From Pelobates cultripes (Eukaryota > Chordata > Amphibia > Anura > Pelobatidae): DNA of 64,000 nucleotides. The stretch's first letter is position 1. Each line of letters opens with the position of its first letter. The stretch spans positions 236,590,437 to 236,654,436 of the forward strand of contig OW240912.1 of assembly GCA_933207985.1 (NCBI GenBank), read 5' to 3'. Both the position numbers and the translations under genes were made by a program. The notes under the pieces were generated by a model that worked only from the letters and a program-made list of their open reading frames with translations, had not been told where the DNA came from and searched no databases. This document shows, piece after piece, positions 33,801-45,020 of the stretch.

Positions 33801-35003
33801 ACGATAAAGTTAATTTATTGCCTATAGTATTCCTTTAAGAGCTAACACAAACCTCTCTGGTGACTTCTTCATTAAAGGGTACCTGTCATGCAATGTACAA
33901 CTTATGGTTTGTTTGTTTTTTTGTTAAAGCGCATCAAATTCTTTCTTTACGTTGTGCTAGCAGTTTACCAGCACATGTATAGTTTGGGAGAAAAACTATA
34001 TTTAAACATAGGGTGTACAAGGATGAAGCCTTTAGATTGAATAACAGAGGACTGTACGAAATAGGAATTGTTTAAATTCTCTGCTGGCCCAGAGACACTC
34101 AAGGCCTAATCCTGTGCATTATGATATCTGACAAACAATGTGACAACAAGAATGAACTTAGTGGTAGATGCAATAGGGCACAAAGTCATCACATCCACGG
34201 ATCATCTGATGTCCCTTAGGTGCAAGAGGATTTTGGACAGCTAGGACATTATTTCTTCAAGTGGCTCTTTTGACTACATTATAAGCATAGCCTTCCCTGC
34301 TCCTATATGCCTTGTCTGTGTCTGATAATTTAGTCAGGCCCAATTGCATAGGTTCTGGAGGTGGTAAGGAGTCTTTGGATTGGAAAACCTAGGTGTAGAA
34401 ACAGTTAAATACGGTTATCAATGTGGATACAATAATCGATAAGGTCACCCAGGTCCTCAGGGAGATCTCTAAAGGTATTTCAGAGAGTGTTATTGTCTAG
34501 TCCCTCTTGAAAGGTTGTCACAAGGGAATTTTTGTTCCATACCACCTTGCTGTCACCTTGTTGTCAAAGGTTCTAAATTGGATAGAATAGTCAGAAACAC
34601 TGCAAATAAAAGTGGATTTCCACTTGATTGAGGAATCCACAACACTGCATATTCTCACCACTAAACCTTTGAAGAGAAGCCATGAGAGCTGAATGAGGGA
34701 CTAGGTTCTAGAAAAAGAGCTAGGAGCTGCATTAGCTAGTGCCTCGGGTTGCAAATAGTGTGAGCTAGAATAGTATGCATAGCTTGAGTGAATTGATCCA
34801 TACAGTGGTCCAATTGGTTTTCTGGATCCATGTGGTCATGTTGTAATGTCATGGGAGCTGGGGATCATAACATGCAAACCTTGCAAAGTAACAAAAATAG
34901 ACAGCATGGATAGTCCAAATTATTGATGTGAAGAAAATAGACTTAGTTAGGTATTTTCTCCTATGTTCAGGTCTTTTCTGCAGTATTTTGTGCATGTTGA
35001 ATC
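30830..35003. other. Intron 1, AT-rich, few recognisable elements
   Basis: No gene is supported. A 39-base stretch starting TTTAAGCTGGAATTTAGAG is present identically at about 32503 and 33708. 33755-33838 is the right end of a MITE of the 14042/47226 family (GATCTATACACCAAAACTAC...CCTTTAAG). An 86-codon minus-strand frame at 32162-32422 and the T-rich runs have no protein-like features. Confidence 0.5.
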
Positions 35004-35941
35004 TATTGGTTCGGTAGTTTAAAACTACCGAACACAGACCACCTCCTGGTTCATTAACTTCAAAAGAACCATCTATTAAGCGCTCTCTAGGCGGCCGCTG
35101 TTCGTATAGCCGAATGCCACATGGAACAGAAAAAGGCGGGCATCTTGTTTGCACGAAAGGAGGCAGCGGGACTTGGTCGTCGAGTTTCTGGAACTAAAAT
35201 TGGAAACTCGACCTCCTGAACCACCGCTGAAACTACCGAACGCCTGCTTCCTTTAGTTGCCGAACAGCCAGGAGAGCGCCATTCGGTAGTTTTGTTCATC
35301 CGGACAAGGGGAGCAAGCGCTCCTATGAGCCAGGAGGATCCATTCAGGACGTTTATTCGTTTTATGACTTTTTCTGAATTGACTGACTGTACACACTGAA
35401 TTTGCGGAACTGTTTTGGGCAGGAGCCTCGTGTGTGGTCGGTAACTTGTGACTTCCATACTTTTTAAAAAACCCTGAACCGATCTGGGTGAAATTTGGAT
35501 ATGTTAGTCCCCCAGATCGGGGCTATCAGGGGATATGTATTTGTGGGGATACCTTGTGTGGAAAGGGGTGTTCTAACTTTTGGGAAAATTGTGTGCCCTC
35601 TGCCTGGAGATAATTGGGTTATTCCTTAACTTATCTCAATATCTCCCAGGCAGAGAGAGGGTGGGGGTTACTGTAAAGCTGTATGTTGATTGGTTATTGT
35701 CTTTGTTTACTGTGGGAGGTCCTCTTGCAGGAGGATTTCTAATAAAAGCCAGTGTGTCATCAATAAACTTCATTCCTGTTACACCCTTCATGAAGTCTAG
35801 GCTCATGTTTGGGGAATATTCTATTTGCTGGGGAGAATCATGTTGGAAGCTGCATTCATCTACACTATTTCTCTACCTCCTACTGCAGTTATAATCACTT
35901 ATGCTCAGCTATTGGGGAAGGAATAGAAGTCCGCAGTACCA
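35004..35941 (+). mobile_element. Solo-LTR-like block 2
   Basis: Related to the block at 1198-2104 (see there for the shared segments). It begins near TTGGTTCGGTAGTTT with an internal palindrome (AGTTTAAAACT), has a GC-rich middle with CGGCCGC and several TTCG repeats, and contains AATAAA-type signals (35741 and 35762) in its 3' half, as expected in the R region of an LTR. No primer-binding site, gag or pol sequence follows, so it is best read as a solitary LTR. Ends are approximate and no target duplication was found. Confidence 0.62.
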
Positions 35942-36360
35942 TAATCACTGCATGTCATAACAACTGATTCTTAGAGAGGCTGGACATAAGGGTAAAAAAA
36001 AAAATCAGAGAATGAACCATGGTTAAGAGCAGGAGAAAACAGAATAAACTTAGTAGACAATCCAAAAGGTTGGGAGCACAAGTTCAGGATAATGGAGTAA
36101 CAAGCCAAGAATAACAAAACCAAGAATCACAAATGCAAGGAAACTTGCAATTGCCTTAGCAAGAACCACAACAGGGCACCTAGCCAATAGCAACATGAGT
36201 TTAAATAGGCAAAGGCTTAATACCATTGGTTCATGTGATTCCCATATGCCAGAAGGTGTGTGCATGCCTAGATGCTAGTTTCACCTCACCAATGATGCCA
36301 AACCTATACTTAGAATGAGTTACATCAAAATTGACACAAGAGTGACTCTTAAGGTAAAGG
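35942..36360. other. Intron 1 spacer
   Basis: AC-rich intron text without a gene. Nothing recognisable apart from short A runs. Confidence 0.4.
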
Positions 36361-36779
36361 TTAAAGGACCACTATAGTCACCCAGACCACTTCAGCTCAA
36401 TGAAGTGGTCTGGGTGCCAGGTCCCTCTAGTTTTAACTCTGCAGCTGTTTACACTAGGGTTAATCCAGCCTCTAGTGGCTGTCTCACTGACAGCCGCTAG
36501 AGGCGCTTCTGCGCTTCTCACCGTGAAAATCACAGTGAGAAGATATTGGATGTCCATAGGAAAGCATTGAGAAATGCTTTCCTATGGACTGTTTGAATGC
36601 GCATTTGGCGCTGACGTCGGCAGAGTGAGGAGAGTTTCCCAGCACCGAGGGAGCCCGGTGCTGGGTCCTACTCCCCCTTCAGCCTAGCGGGCGTAGGACC
36701 CTGAGGGTGGGGGGGACCTAAAGACCCTATAGTGCCAGGAAAACAAGTTTGTTTTTATGGCGCTTTAGTGGTCCTTTAA
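36361..36779. mobile_element. TTAA MITE (ACCACTATAGTCACCCAGACC subfamily)
   Basis: TTAAAGGACCACTATAG and CGCTTTAGTGGTCCTTTAA close a 419-bp element with TTAA at both ends. Just inside is a small palindrome CCAGACCACTTCAGCTCAATG / AAGTGGTCTGG. The GC-rich interior has no frame. Confidence 0.78.
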
Positions 36780-37538
36780 GTCTCTTAAAAAAATCATGCA
36801 GGAATGATGAAATTCTTTAGGTACAGGTTCAGTGGCGTCAAGAATGACAATTCTGCATTAGCGCTTGTGATTGGGTCAGTAATGACATCAGAGTGACATA
36901 ACCCAAAACCAGTATAAGATTTTGTGCAATTATAGCATTCTACATGAGAAATGATGCCACATGGAATGGAGATGCCCCTAGCATGAGTGACATATTGCAT
37001 TTAAATATTTAACCAGTAATGTAACATTTTCCAGTTCTTGATTCAAACTTTTCCAGCCTATGAAGAACCTACATATATAATTCCCTCTGTACACATATCA
37101 ACCTCAGTGTGCTGAGTGATGTGAAAAATCTCTGATAGTAAAGTACCAATTTAATTTTTATATGCTTACAATGTTCAGAATTTAGTTGGACATTCACAAT
37201 TTTGGCTCTTGGTGTAAAGTGAAATACCAGAAAAGAGCAAGTGTAAATGTAAACATACTGGTTCTGCACTGTGCAAATATTTAGCTCACACTAGTGTATA
37301 TGTATAGGGATAGCTCTGTTTGACCACCTTGCTGTTAATACAGGGATCATATGTTTACTTTATCAATGTACCCAAGTGATGTCATAGGTACACGGTCAAG
37401 AGTTAGTTCTGTACCAATGTGTCCTTCTAATGTGCTAGTCTCCAATCAAAACATGGTGGCTAGATCAAGTGTTTCAGTGTTTTTATTTTCAACAAACTTA
37501 CCCTTTCCTATAACACAACATGTAAAACCTGCCACAAG

Positions 37539-38114
37539 TTAAAGGGACATTGTAGTCACCCAGACAACTTCATATCAATGTAGTGCTCTGGATGCAATGC
37601 CCCCATCCTTTTTTTATCCTGCAATCTAAAATGTTGCCGTTTTTAGAAACTGCAGTGTTTACATTGCATGATTAAGTCCACCTGTAGTGGCTGCTAGTAT
37701 GACAGCCATTAGAATTGCTTCCACTGCACTGATGGAGTAAAATTCAGTCACGTGACATAGAAATCACCATAAGAATGCATTGATTCAGTGCTTCCTTTTG
37801 GGAAACTTGAATGTGCGTGCCGAGTCACCAATGCTACTCTATGAACAGTATTGGATTGAATCAAGGAGGAGGTGATTAACGCAGAAAGTAAAACCTTTAT
37901 TTTATTACCACTAGTGACAGAGGCACTGCATCATTTAGCAATAAGGTTCCCCATAAAGATGCAGGGACTAGACCCGCACTGAATGGGGAGATGGTACGTT
38001 TAATATCTTTTAACAGGGGCAAGGGGGGGGGGGGGCAGCAACATTAATTGGGTTTTTAAAACTATAGTACCAAGAATACAAGTTTGTATTCCTGACACTA
38101 TAGTGTTCTTTTAA
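37539..38114. mobile_element. TTAA MITE
   Basis: Starts TTAAAGGGACATTGTAGTCA and ends CTATAGTGTTCTTTTAA, 576 bp. It belongs to the same terminal family as 36361-36779 and includes a 12-base G run at about 38025-38036. Confidence 0.7.
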
Positions 38115-38126
38115 CAAACTTTGTTG

Positions 38127-38364
38127 ATAAAGGGACACTATAGGCACTCAGAACACTTTAGCTAATTGAATTGGTCTGGGTGCACTGTCCCTTTTACACT
38201 TAGTGCCACAATGTAAAACATTAGAAACATTGCAGCTCTAAGTCTGCCTACAATAGTTGTCTACCAGACAGCCACTAGAGGGCTTCCTGGATTGAAACGG
38301 ACATTTGGTCCAGTATCTGATGCTGGACGTCTTTTGTATTCCTGGCACTATAGTAATCCTTTAA
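38127..38364. mobile_element. Short TTAA MITE
   Basis: Starts (A)TAAAGGGACACTATAGGCA and ends GGCACTATAGTAATCCTTTAA, 238 bp. It lies only 12 bp from the preceding MITE, and its left TTAA has decayed to ATAA. Confidence 0.68.
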
Positions 38365-39081
38365 ACTTACCATCTTCCTGTACAATTTGTTCATTTAACA
38401 GCCAATGGTGTTGCACTGAATATCAAACTGCAAAATTCAAGTTAAAATAGTCAAGCTGGGATTATATCTTGGCGGTAAAATTTTTCCAGATCAGCTATTT
38501 TCGTCTAAATTTTGCAACAATTCACCACAATTCTGTGTTCAGTCTGTGTTTATTACAGCATACAAACTGTTTTGTTTTTTTCTTAAATAAACACCATAAC
38601 AACTGCAGCATATTGTAGTGTTTGACTTTTTATTGTGTGTGCCAGATACCGGTCCCTGCCTCTTGTCTTCCAGTATTGAGAGCTGAAAGCTCTTGCTGGA
38701 AGCTTCTTTTATCTCCTCAGCCCTTCCCCTGCAGTGCAGGGCCAGCTCATTGGCTGAGATTCTAACAGGTAGACTACCTACATGAGAGGAGGGAAGGTTA
38801 GAGGTGGTGGGAAGGGCACTGCTATACGTGAGGAAAAATAGTCCCTACTTTATTTTATTTTTTTATTTATGAAAACTACAACAGTAAGGGAAAAAATAGA
38901 AAGATATTTATACCCAAGGAACTCTACTGTGGCACATTAGATAAAATTTATTTTTTTGTCACAGAGACACTTTAAATACAGTGTGAGTCTAGGTGACTTT
39001 CATAACATTTCCTTGTGGTTACTACAATGTATGCTATAAATCTGGTGTTTAATTGTATCGCTATTTGTTGCTTAAATTTAG
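38365..39081. other. End of intron 1
   Basis: AT-rich sequence up to the exon 2 acceptor. 38580-38975 carries text like other frog MITEs (ends GACACTTTAAAT) but no clean termini. The acceptor tract is TTGCTTAAATTTAG. Confidence 0.45.
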
Positions 39082-39229
39082 ATGGGTGTTCTTGTATGAA
39101 AAAGGCTACCAGAACGTGGATGGCATCATTAGCTCTGTCTCCATAAAAATGAAAGGATTAGCAATCACCAACCTTGAACATGTGGGCACAGAAATTTGGG
39201 ATGCTGCTGACTATGTATTCCCACCCCAG
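39082..39229 (+). CDS. P2RX1: P2RX1 coding exon 2 (TM1 end, ATP-site lysines)
   Basis: The exon starts after TTTAG at 39077-39081 and completes the split Gly46 codon. It encodes residues 47-95, beginning [10 protein letters not shown], the outer end of the first membrane helix. SIKMKG places lysines at positions 68 and 70, the two conserved lysines that contact ATP phosphates in P2X channels. The exon closes with ADYVFPPQ, as in P2X1, and a CAG|GTAAGT donor. It is 148 bp long, with no stop or frame break. Confidence 0.94.
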
Positions 39230-40111
39230 GTAAGTTGTGTATTTCTATGTCATTTACTAATGACTTTATGTTCTTAATTGCACTCTTTAAATTAACATTC
39301 AAAAAACCTAAAACACTTCATCTTGCAGAGTGTGTGCTTTTTATTCTTATTACAAAAAGTTCAGAATAGAATGTGGCACTTTTTAAATTTAACTTAATTA
39401 AAACTGCATGGCTGTCAATCTGTTAATTTACGGTTTGTTAGCTCAGTGGAGCTAAACTCAAGAGGCAGCAATTTCCCAGAGAACCTATTTTGCAAAAACT
39501 TCTCATTGAGCTGCATTGGGAAGTCTGTGACTGGACAGCCACAGAAAGTCTGGGCGGGGTTAGAAGGTGAGGGATTGCAAAGGCTGCAGACAAGAGATCT
39601 GAAGCTTTTTCCAAGCTGGTTTTAAGTATATCTACTAAATAGTGATTTTTATTTACTTTATTTTGTTTTTAAGAAGTGGAGTGTTCCTTTAAGCAATGAC
39701 AATTAAGGGATTTTGTACTAGTAGTTGGCAAGGGCGAATCAAGTATTTTATCAGTATTTCAAGTAATTCATATTCTATTTAATCCCCAATTACCATAATC
39801 CCTATGTCATAAATTATATCACATGCTATATTTCACTCTTATTTGGTATATTTAACTCCAATTTTCTATTGTAATACCCCTAGACATGTCATTCTATTAA
39901 TTAATGCTTCATGCTTTTAATAGTCCACAGCTCAGTTCATGCCATTATTTAATTTAACAATAGCCTTAATTCATCCACATTCAATATGTAAGGCAATATG
40001 TTTCTGTGGTGTGTTCACCATTACTAATATAAGGGGCCAGTAGTCATGCCCAGTCACAGGAAGCCCCATAAGCCCACCCAACTCAAAAGGACACCTAGAT
40101 ACGGCAATTTG
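39230..40111. other. Intron 2, first part
   Basis: No gene. About 39430-39693 ends in GTGGAGTGTTCCTTTAA, the right terminus of another TTAA MITE whose left end I could not place. Confidence 0.45.
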
Positions 40112-40494
40112 GAAACATAGAAACATAGAATGTGACGGCAGATAAGAACCATTCGGCCCATCTAGTCTGCCCAATTGTCTAAATACTTTAATTAGTCCCT
40201 GGCCTTATCTTATAGTTAGGATAGCCTTATGCCTATCCCACGCATGCTTAAACTCCTTTACTGTGTTAACCTCTACCACTTTAGCTGGAAGGCTATTCCA
40301 TGCATCCACTACCCTCTCAGTAAAGTAATACTTCCTGACATTATTTTTAAACCTTTGCCCCTCTAATTTAAGACTACGTCCTCTTGTTGTGGTAGTTTTT
40401 CTTCTTTTAAATATAGTCTCCTCCTTTACTGTGTTGATTCCCTTTATGTATTTAAATGTGTCTATCATATCCCCCCTGTCTCGTCTTTCTTGGA
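40112..40494 (-). mobile_element. CR1-like LINE tail, minus strand
   Basis: This is the same element family as 7390-8155, read on the minus strand. The frame from LQERRDRGDMI to the stop near 40205 is followed by the non-coding 3' end and the tail of ATTCTATGTTTCTATG units at 40112-40132. It is truncated just upstream of the ERRDRGD block, so only about 95 codons remain. Confidence 0.85.
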
Positions 40495-41545
40495 GGCAAA
40501 TATTTCTCAAGGGTAGGCTTACATCAGGGGCATTTGCACTTTAGATTAGAAGTGTAATCGGATCATTTATACATCATTTTTGCTGACACTGCTTGCAATT
40601 CCCAGCTCTTGTACAACCAGATTGCTTTAGTGTCTGTATGGCTGCATATGTGATACATTTCAAAAGCCCTATGCTATGGCCACATGGAAGATAGAACTTG
40701 CCTGCACAAATGCTCCATATGGGTCGTTACTCACTTTGCATTATTTGGTCAGGAGAGACTGCAAAGGAGATTGCTATGGAGTGTTTTCACTCCAGGTTGA
40801 AGCCTTTTTCCTGCTGTACAAATATAGCTATGACAACTAACAAATAGCATTTATGTGTAACTTTGCTGCAACAGCTGCAAAATATTGAGTCGGACTTTTG
40901 TAAATCGACATCTCTGTCTGTTGTTGGGTGATCATTTTTTCCTCTAGTACAGGCATAGGCAACCTTTGGCAAATCTGGAGTGCCGAAGGTTGCCTATCCC
41001 TGCTCTAGTATGTCATTCCGTTCCTTCCACCAATACAATTTCTCACCTATTCTCTCCAAGCCTTTTTTTTTTTCATTTTTAGCTACTCTCTCCCCTACTC
41101 TGTTTTAAATTTGAATATTTACACTTGCTGATAATGCTATTGGAGCACCACTTTTTCCCCAGTATAACATTGTATTCAGCGGATACACTGTATGTATTTC
41201 ACATTTTGTTGTCTGTTTCCTTGTATTTATTTTAATAAAGAGAACATATGAATTGATGAGGAAGCTCTGAAAATTACTCGGGGTGTTTTATAAATATAAA
41301 TTAATCTTTTGACGGTTTGTTAATAACAATAGTGGAAATATATTTGTTTGTAAATTTAATGTGTTTTTAAGGCAAATGATGTGTCTTTTTGGCTGTGTTA
41401 TTAAGATTATTCTTGAAATGGAAGCTAGATACCATCGTAGTCACTAGCATACGGAAACCATTTTAATCTAAATACAATCTATGTTAAAGTTATTTAAACA
41501 TTCTGCTTTTTCCTAACGTTATAATTTTTTTTACTTATTTTACAG
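40495..41545. other. Intron 2, remainder
   Basis: AT-rich intron with a single recognisable insertion, the 53-bp MITE at 40950. T-rich tract and TTTTACAG acceptor at the end. Confidence 0.5.
40950..41002. mobile_element. 53-bp hAT MITE with perfect 8-bp duplication
   Basis: The element begins CAGGCATAGGCAACCTTTGG and ends GCCGAAGGTTGCCTATCCCTG. The two ends pair over about 21 bases with few mismatches, leaving an 11-base loop. CTCTAGTA flanks it exactly at 40942-40949 and 41003-41010. It is nearly all terminal repeat, so any mobility depended on a transposase supplied from elsewhere. Confidence 0.9.
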
Positions 41546-41617
41546 GGGGACAGCTCTTTTGTAGTAATGACTAACTTTATAATTACTCGAGAACAACAAA
41601 TGGGATACTGTAATGAG
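41546..41617 (+). CDS. P2RX1: P2RX1 coding exon 3
   Basis: This 72-bp exon encodes residues 96-119, from GDSSFVVMTNFI to GYCNE. The acceptor is a pyrimidine tract ending TACAG at 41541-41545, and the donor is GTAAAT at 41618. Cys117 is the first of the ten conserved ectodomain cysteines of P2X channels and falls at the human P2X1 number. Both borders are phase 0. Confidence 0.92.
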
Positions 41618-43038
41618 GTAAATATCTGCAGGTTTCAGATGCCTGCTTGCTATTGTAAGAGATGTGGGTGTTCTAATGCAAGCAACATATATTTTGAATG
41701 ATAAAATGGGAGATAGATTATCATATTCCAAAATGTAGGCCAAGTCAATGTACAGTATAGGTCACTCATTTTTTTGTGGGGGTACAATTATGCAAGTTGT
41801 ATCTATTTATGTCATTATATGAAGCATTGTGCCTATTTTATATTATGATTACGCACTGAAGGAATTTTAGACTTTCATGAAACCTAATTCCTCCAGAGTT
41901 GTAGAAATGTTGTGATAAAAATGCAAAATTTGTATTTTATAAAAATGGAATCTTTACGAAATGCTCATACTGACTGAAATTCTAACCCATGCAAAAGATA
42001 TACTGCAACAACGTAGGGACTACTTTGTCTCACTAGTTTTCCTACACTGTACAAAGCTTAAAACAAGGTGGAGCTACTGCCCTTCAGCCTTGTCATTTCC
42101 CCCAGCCATCACAATAGACCGCTGTAGGGAAATTGAGCTCCTTTCATGGAGTATCCTGTGGTCTCGCGGGAGCTTCCATAGATCTTAATGCTGATGTCAG
42201 CTCCTGGCAGCTGAAGCACAGGCAGATAAAACTGAGGAGATGGAAGAGGATGGCGGTGCTTTCCCCTGCCACCAGACCTGAAGACCTGAAGCAGCAATGT
42301 CATCATTGGGGGTCTTTGCAAATTATACCCCAGATGGTGACAGAGCTGCTTAAACCCATTTTTCTTGCAAATACATACATACATATAAATCAGCTGACAC
42401 TCTCATCCAATGCGCTAGGCCCTACATTGTAGAGATTAGCTCAGGAGAGGTAACAGAAAGTCTGCCGCAAAATGGCTTTTGGGAGATGGTAGAGGAGGTG
42501 GGAACAGTACCTGACAGACTCCAAAATGGCTTGAATTCTTTCGATAAGTGAGTGCCAGGGCACTCCTGACACCATAACCACTACAGTGAGCTGTAATGTT
42601 TATGGTGCCTGAAGTCTTCCTTTAAGCTCTGTATATCTTCTTTTTAATCCAGGAATGGTTTTTATTCTGCAGAGAAACAAATGTCTCGTCCACAGCTCTT
42701 TTTTGGCCCTCTACATCCCTGCAGAGAATCTGTAACTGTCAGCCCACCTCCCTCCTCTCGCACTCTACAGTAGCTTTTGTAGGTCAAAAAAATAGGGTTT
42801 GAGCACACTACATACACTACAGTGATAATAAGTTAAAATAGTAGCATGCTTGGCTCTTTATAGTACAGGTACTTGCTGAAACTGCACTTAATGTATGTGG
42901 GCAATTTTTTTGCATTTTGGTGACATATATCGAAAGCTGAATCATTTTTTATAAATTATGTCTCTTTGTATAACAGGTGATATAAGTGGATTTATTACAT
43001 AGCACGGAGGTCCAGTTTAGCCTATATATAGCAGTATA
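41618..43038. other. Intron 3, first part
   Basis: About 41925-42625 is a copy of the dispersed repeat seen at 8480-8700 (shared AATCTTTANGGAATGCTCATA-like text). It ends ATGGTGCCTGAAGTCTTCCTTTAA at 42625, a TTAA MITE terminus. The rest is unremarkable. Confidence 0.55.
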
Positions 43039-44523
43039 CAGGGAGTGCAGAATTATTAGGCAAGTTGTATTTTTGAGGATTAATTTTATTATTGAACAAC
43101 AACCATGTTCTCAATGAACCCAAAAAACTCATTAATATCAAAGCTGAATATTTTTGGAAGTAGTTTTTAGTTTGTTTTTAGTTATAGCTATGTTAGGGGA
43201 TATCTGTGTGTGCAGGTGACTATTACTGTGCATAATTATTAGGCAACTTAACAAAAAACAAATATATACCCATTTCAATTATTATTATTACCAGTGAAAC
43301 CAATATAACATCTCAACATTCACAAATATACATTTCTGACATTCAAAAACAAAACAAAAACAAATCAGTGACCAATATAGCCACCTTTCTTTGCAAGGAC
43401 ACTCAAAAGCCTGCCATCCATGGATTCTGTCAGTGTTTTGATCTGTTCACCATCAACATTGCGTGCAGCAGCAACCACAGCCTCCCAGACACTGTTCAGA
43501 GAGGTGTACTGTTTTCCCTCCTTGTAAATCTCACATTTGATGATGGACCACAGGTTCTCAATGGGGTTCAGATCAGGTGAACAAGGAGGCCATGTCATTA
43601 GATTTTCTTCTTTCTTGAAGGATGCAGACTTCTTCCTGTACCACTGCTTGAAGAAGGTGTCTTCCAGGAACTGGCAGTAGGACTGGGAGTTGAGCTTGAC
43701 TCCATCCTCAACCCGAAAAGGCCCCACAAGCTCATCTTTGATGATACCAGCCCAAACCAGTACTCCACCTCCACCTTGCTGGCGTCTGAGTCGGACTGGA
43801 GCTCTCTGCCCTTTACCAATCCAGCCACGGGCCCATCCATCTGGCCCATCAAGACTCACTCTCATTTCATCAGTCCATAAAACCTTAGAAAAATCAGTCT
43901 TGAGATATTTCTTGGCCCAGTCTTGACGTTTCAGCTTGTGTGTCTTGTTCAGTGGTGGTCGTCTTTCAGCCTTTCTTACCTTGGCCATGTCTCTGAGTAT
44001 TGCACACCTTGTGCTTTTGGGCACTCCAGTGATGTTGCAGCTCTGAAATATGGCCAAACTGGTGGCAAGTGGCATCGTGGCAGCTGCACTGCACGCTTGA
44101 CTTTTCTCAGTTCATGGGCAGTTATTTTGCGCCTTGGTTTTTCCACACGCTTCTTGCGACCCTGTTGACTATTTTGAATGAAACGCTTGATTGTTCGATG
44201 ATCACGCTTCAGAAGCTTTGCAATTTTAAGAGTGCTGCATCCCTCTGCAAGATATCTCACTATTTTTTACTTTTCTGAGCCTGTCAAGTCCTTCTTTTGA
44301 CCCATTTTGCCAAAGGAAAGGAAGTTGCCTAATAATTATGCACACCTGATATAGGGTGTTGATGTCATTAGACCACACCCCTTCTCATTACAGAGATGCA
44401 CATCACCTAATATGCTTAATTGGTAGTAGGCTTTCGAGCCTATACAGCTTGGAGTAAGACAACATGCATAAAGAGGATGATGTGGTCAAAATACTCATTT
44501 GCCTAATAATTCTGCACTCCCTG
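43039..44523 (-). mobile_element. Tc1/mariner element A, nearly complete
   Basis: Terminal repeats CAGGGAGTGCAGAATTATTA (43039) and the inverse TAATAATTCTGCACTCCCTG (ends 44523) are flanked by TA on both sides (43037-43038 and 44524-44525), the Tc1 target. The element is 1485 bp, a usual Tc1 size, with one transposase region on the minus strand. A second motif GCCTAATAATTATGCAC repeats inside each end (about 43230 and 44328), giving the IR/DR-like double binding sites. Confidence 0.92.
43365..44260 (-). pseudogene. Tc1 transposase, frameshifted, second Asp deleted
   Basis: The N-terminal part (43976-44260) has the paired helix-turn-helix DNA-binding region (LAEGCSTLKIAKLLKRDHRTIKRF, shown in part) and a basic GRKKRVEKPRRK stretch. 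A frameshift near 44030-44070 leads into 43365-44075. That part carries VLWTDEMRVSLDG (first catalytic Asp), a GGGGVLVWAGI block and the third motif [12 protein letters not shown] with its Glu. Between SASFKK and NLMTWPPCSPD (about 43600-43620) the block with the second catalytic Asp is missing by an in-frame deletion of roughly 25-30 residues. The product cannot cut DNA. Usual family length is about 340 residues. Confidence 0.88.
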
Positions 44524-44525
44524 TA

Positions 44526-44953
44526 ATATTATTAGCAGTATATATATATATATACATTGGCCCATTAGCAGTTTTTGTGAAGTAAAGTTGGAGGTGTTGA
44601 CTATGTCTCATTTTAACAGTTTAGATGCCCATTTTACATTGAAAAATTCTTAAAAAGTTCAAAGAGCCCAGTATACTTCACATGTGGTATTGTAAGCCTG
44701 TGTTTGCTCTCATTTATCACCAATATATCAGTACCAAGGAACTTTATATTCAAAGCTGGTGATCTATTTTCCTGTCCTCCCTAGACATTTCGCATTATAC
44801 TGGGTGGAATTATACACTAAATTAATTGATTTGCATACAATATCGTTTTACACAGACATAGTATTCTCACTGTTAGCTTTTTATTTGTTTCTTTAAGCAC
44901 AACTAAGCTCAATTTATTCATAGTGATACCTATCACTCCTCTCACTATTGCAG
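44526..44953. other. Intron 3, end
   Basis: AT-rich, no feature other than the pyrimidine tract and TTGCAG acceptor for exon 4. Confidence 0.5.
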
Positions 44954-45020
44954 CGACCCGAAGTTGCAACTTGCAAAAGCGATGATGACTGCAAAGTTCA
45001 AATCTCTCGGCAGAGTCAAG
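44954..45020 (+). CDS. P2RX1: P2RX1 coding exon 4
   Basis: This 67-bp exon encodes residues 120-141 plus one base of Gly142. It carries Cys126 and Cys132 within TCKSDDDCK, the second and third conserved ectodomain cysteines. The acceptor is TTGCAG (ends 44953) and the donor GTATGC (45021). Compared with human P2X1 the stretch between Cys132 and the next cysteine is one residue shorter. This exon belongs to the variable cysteine-rich head region, so the identification leans on the cysteine spacing and the in-frame neighbours. Confidence 0.85.
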
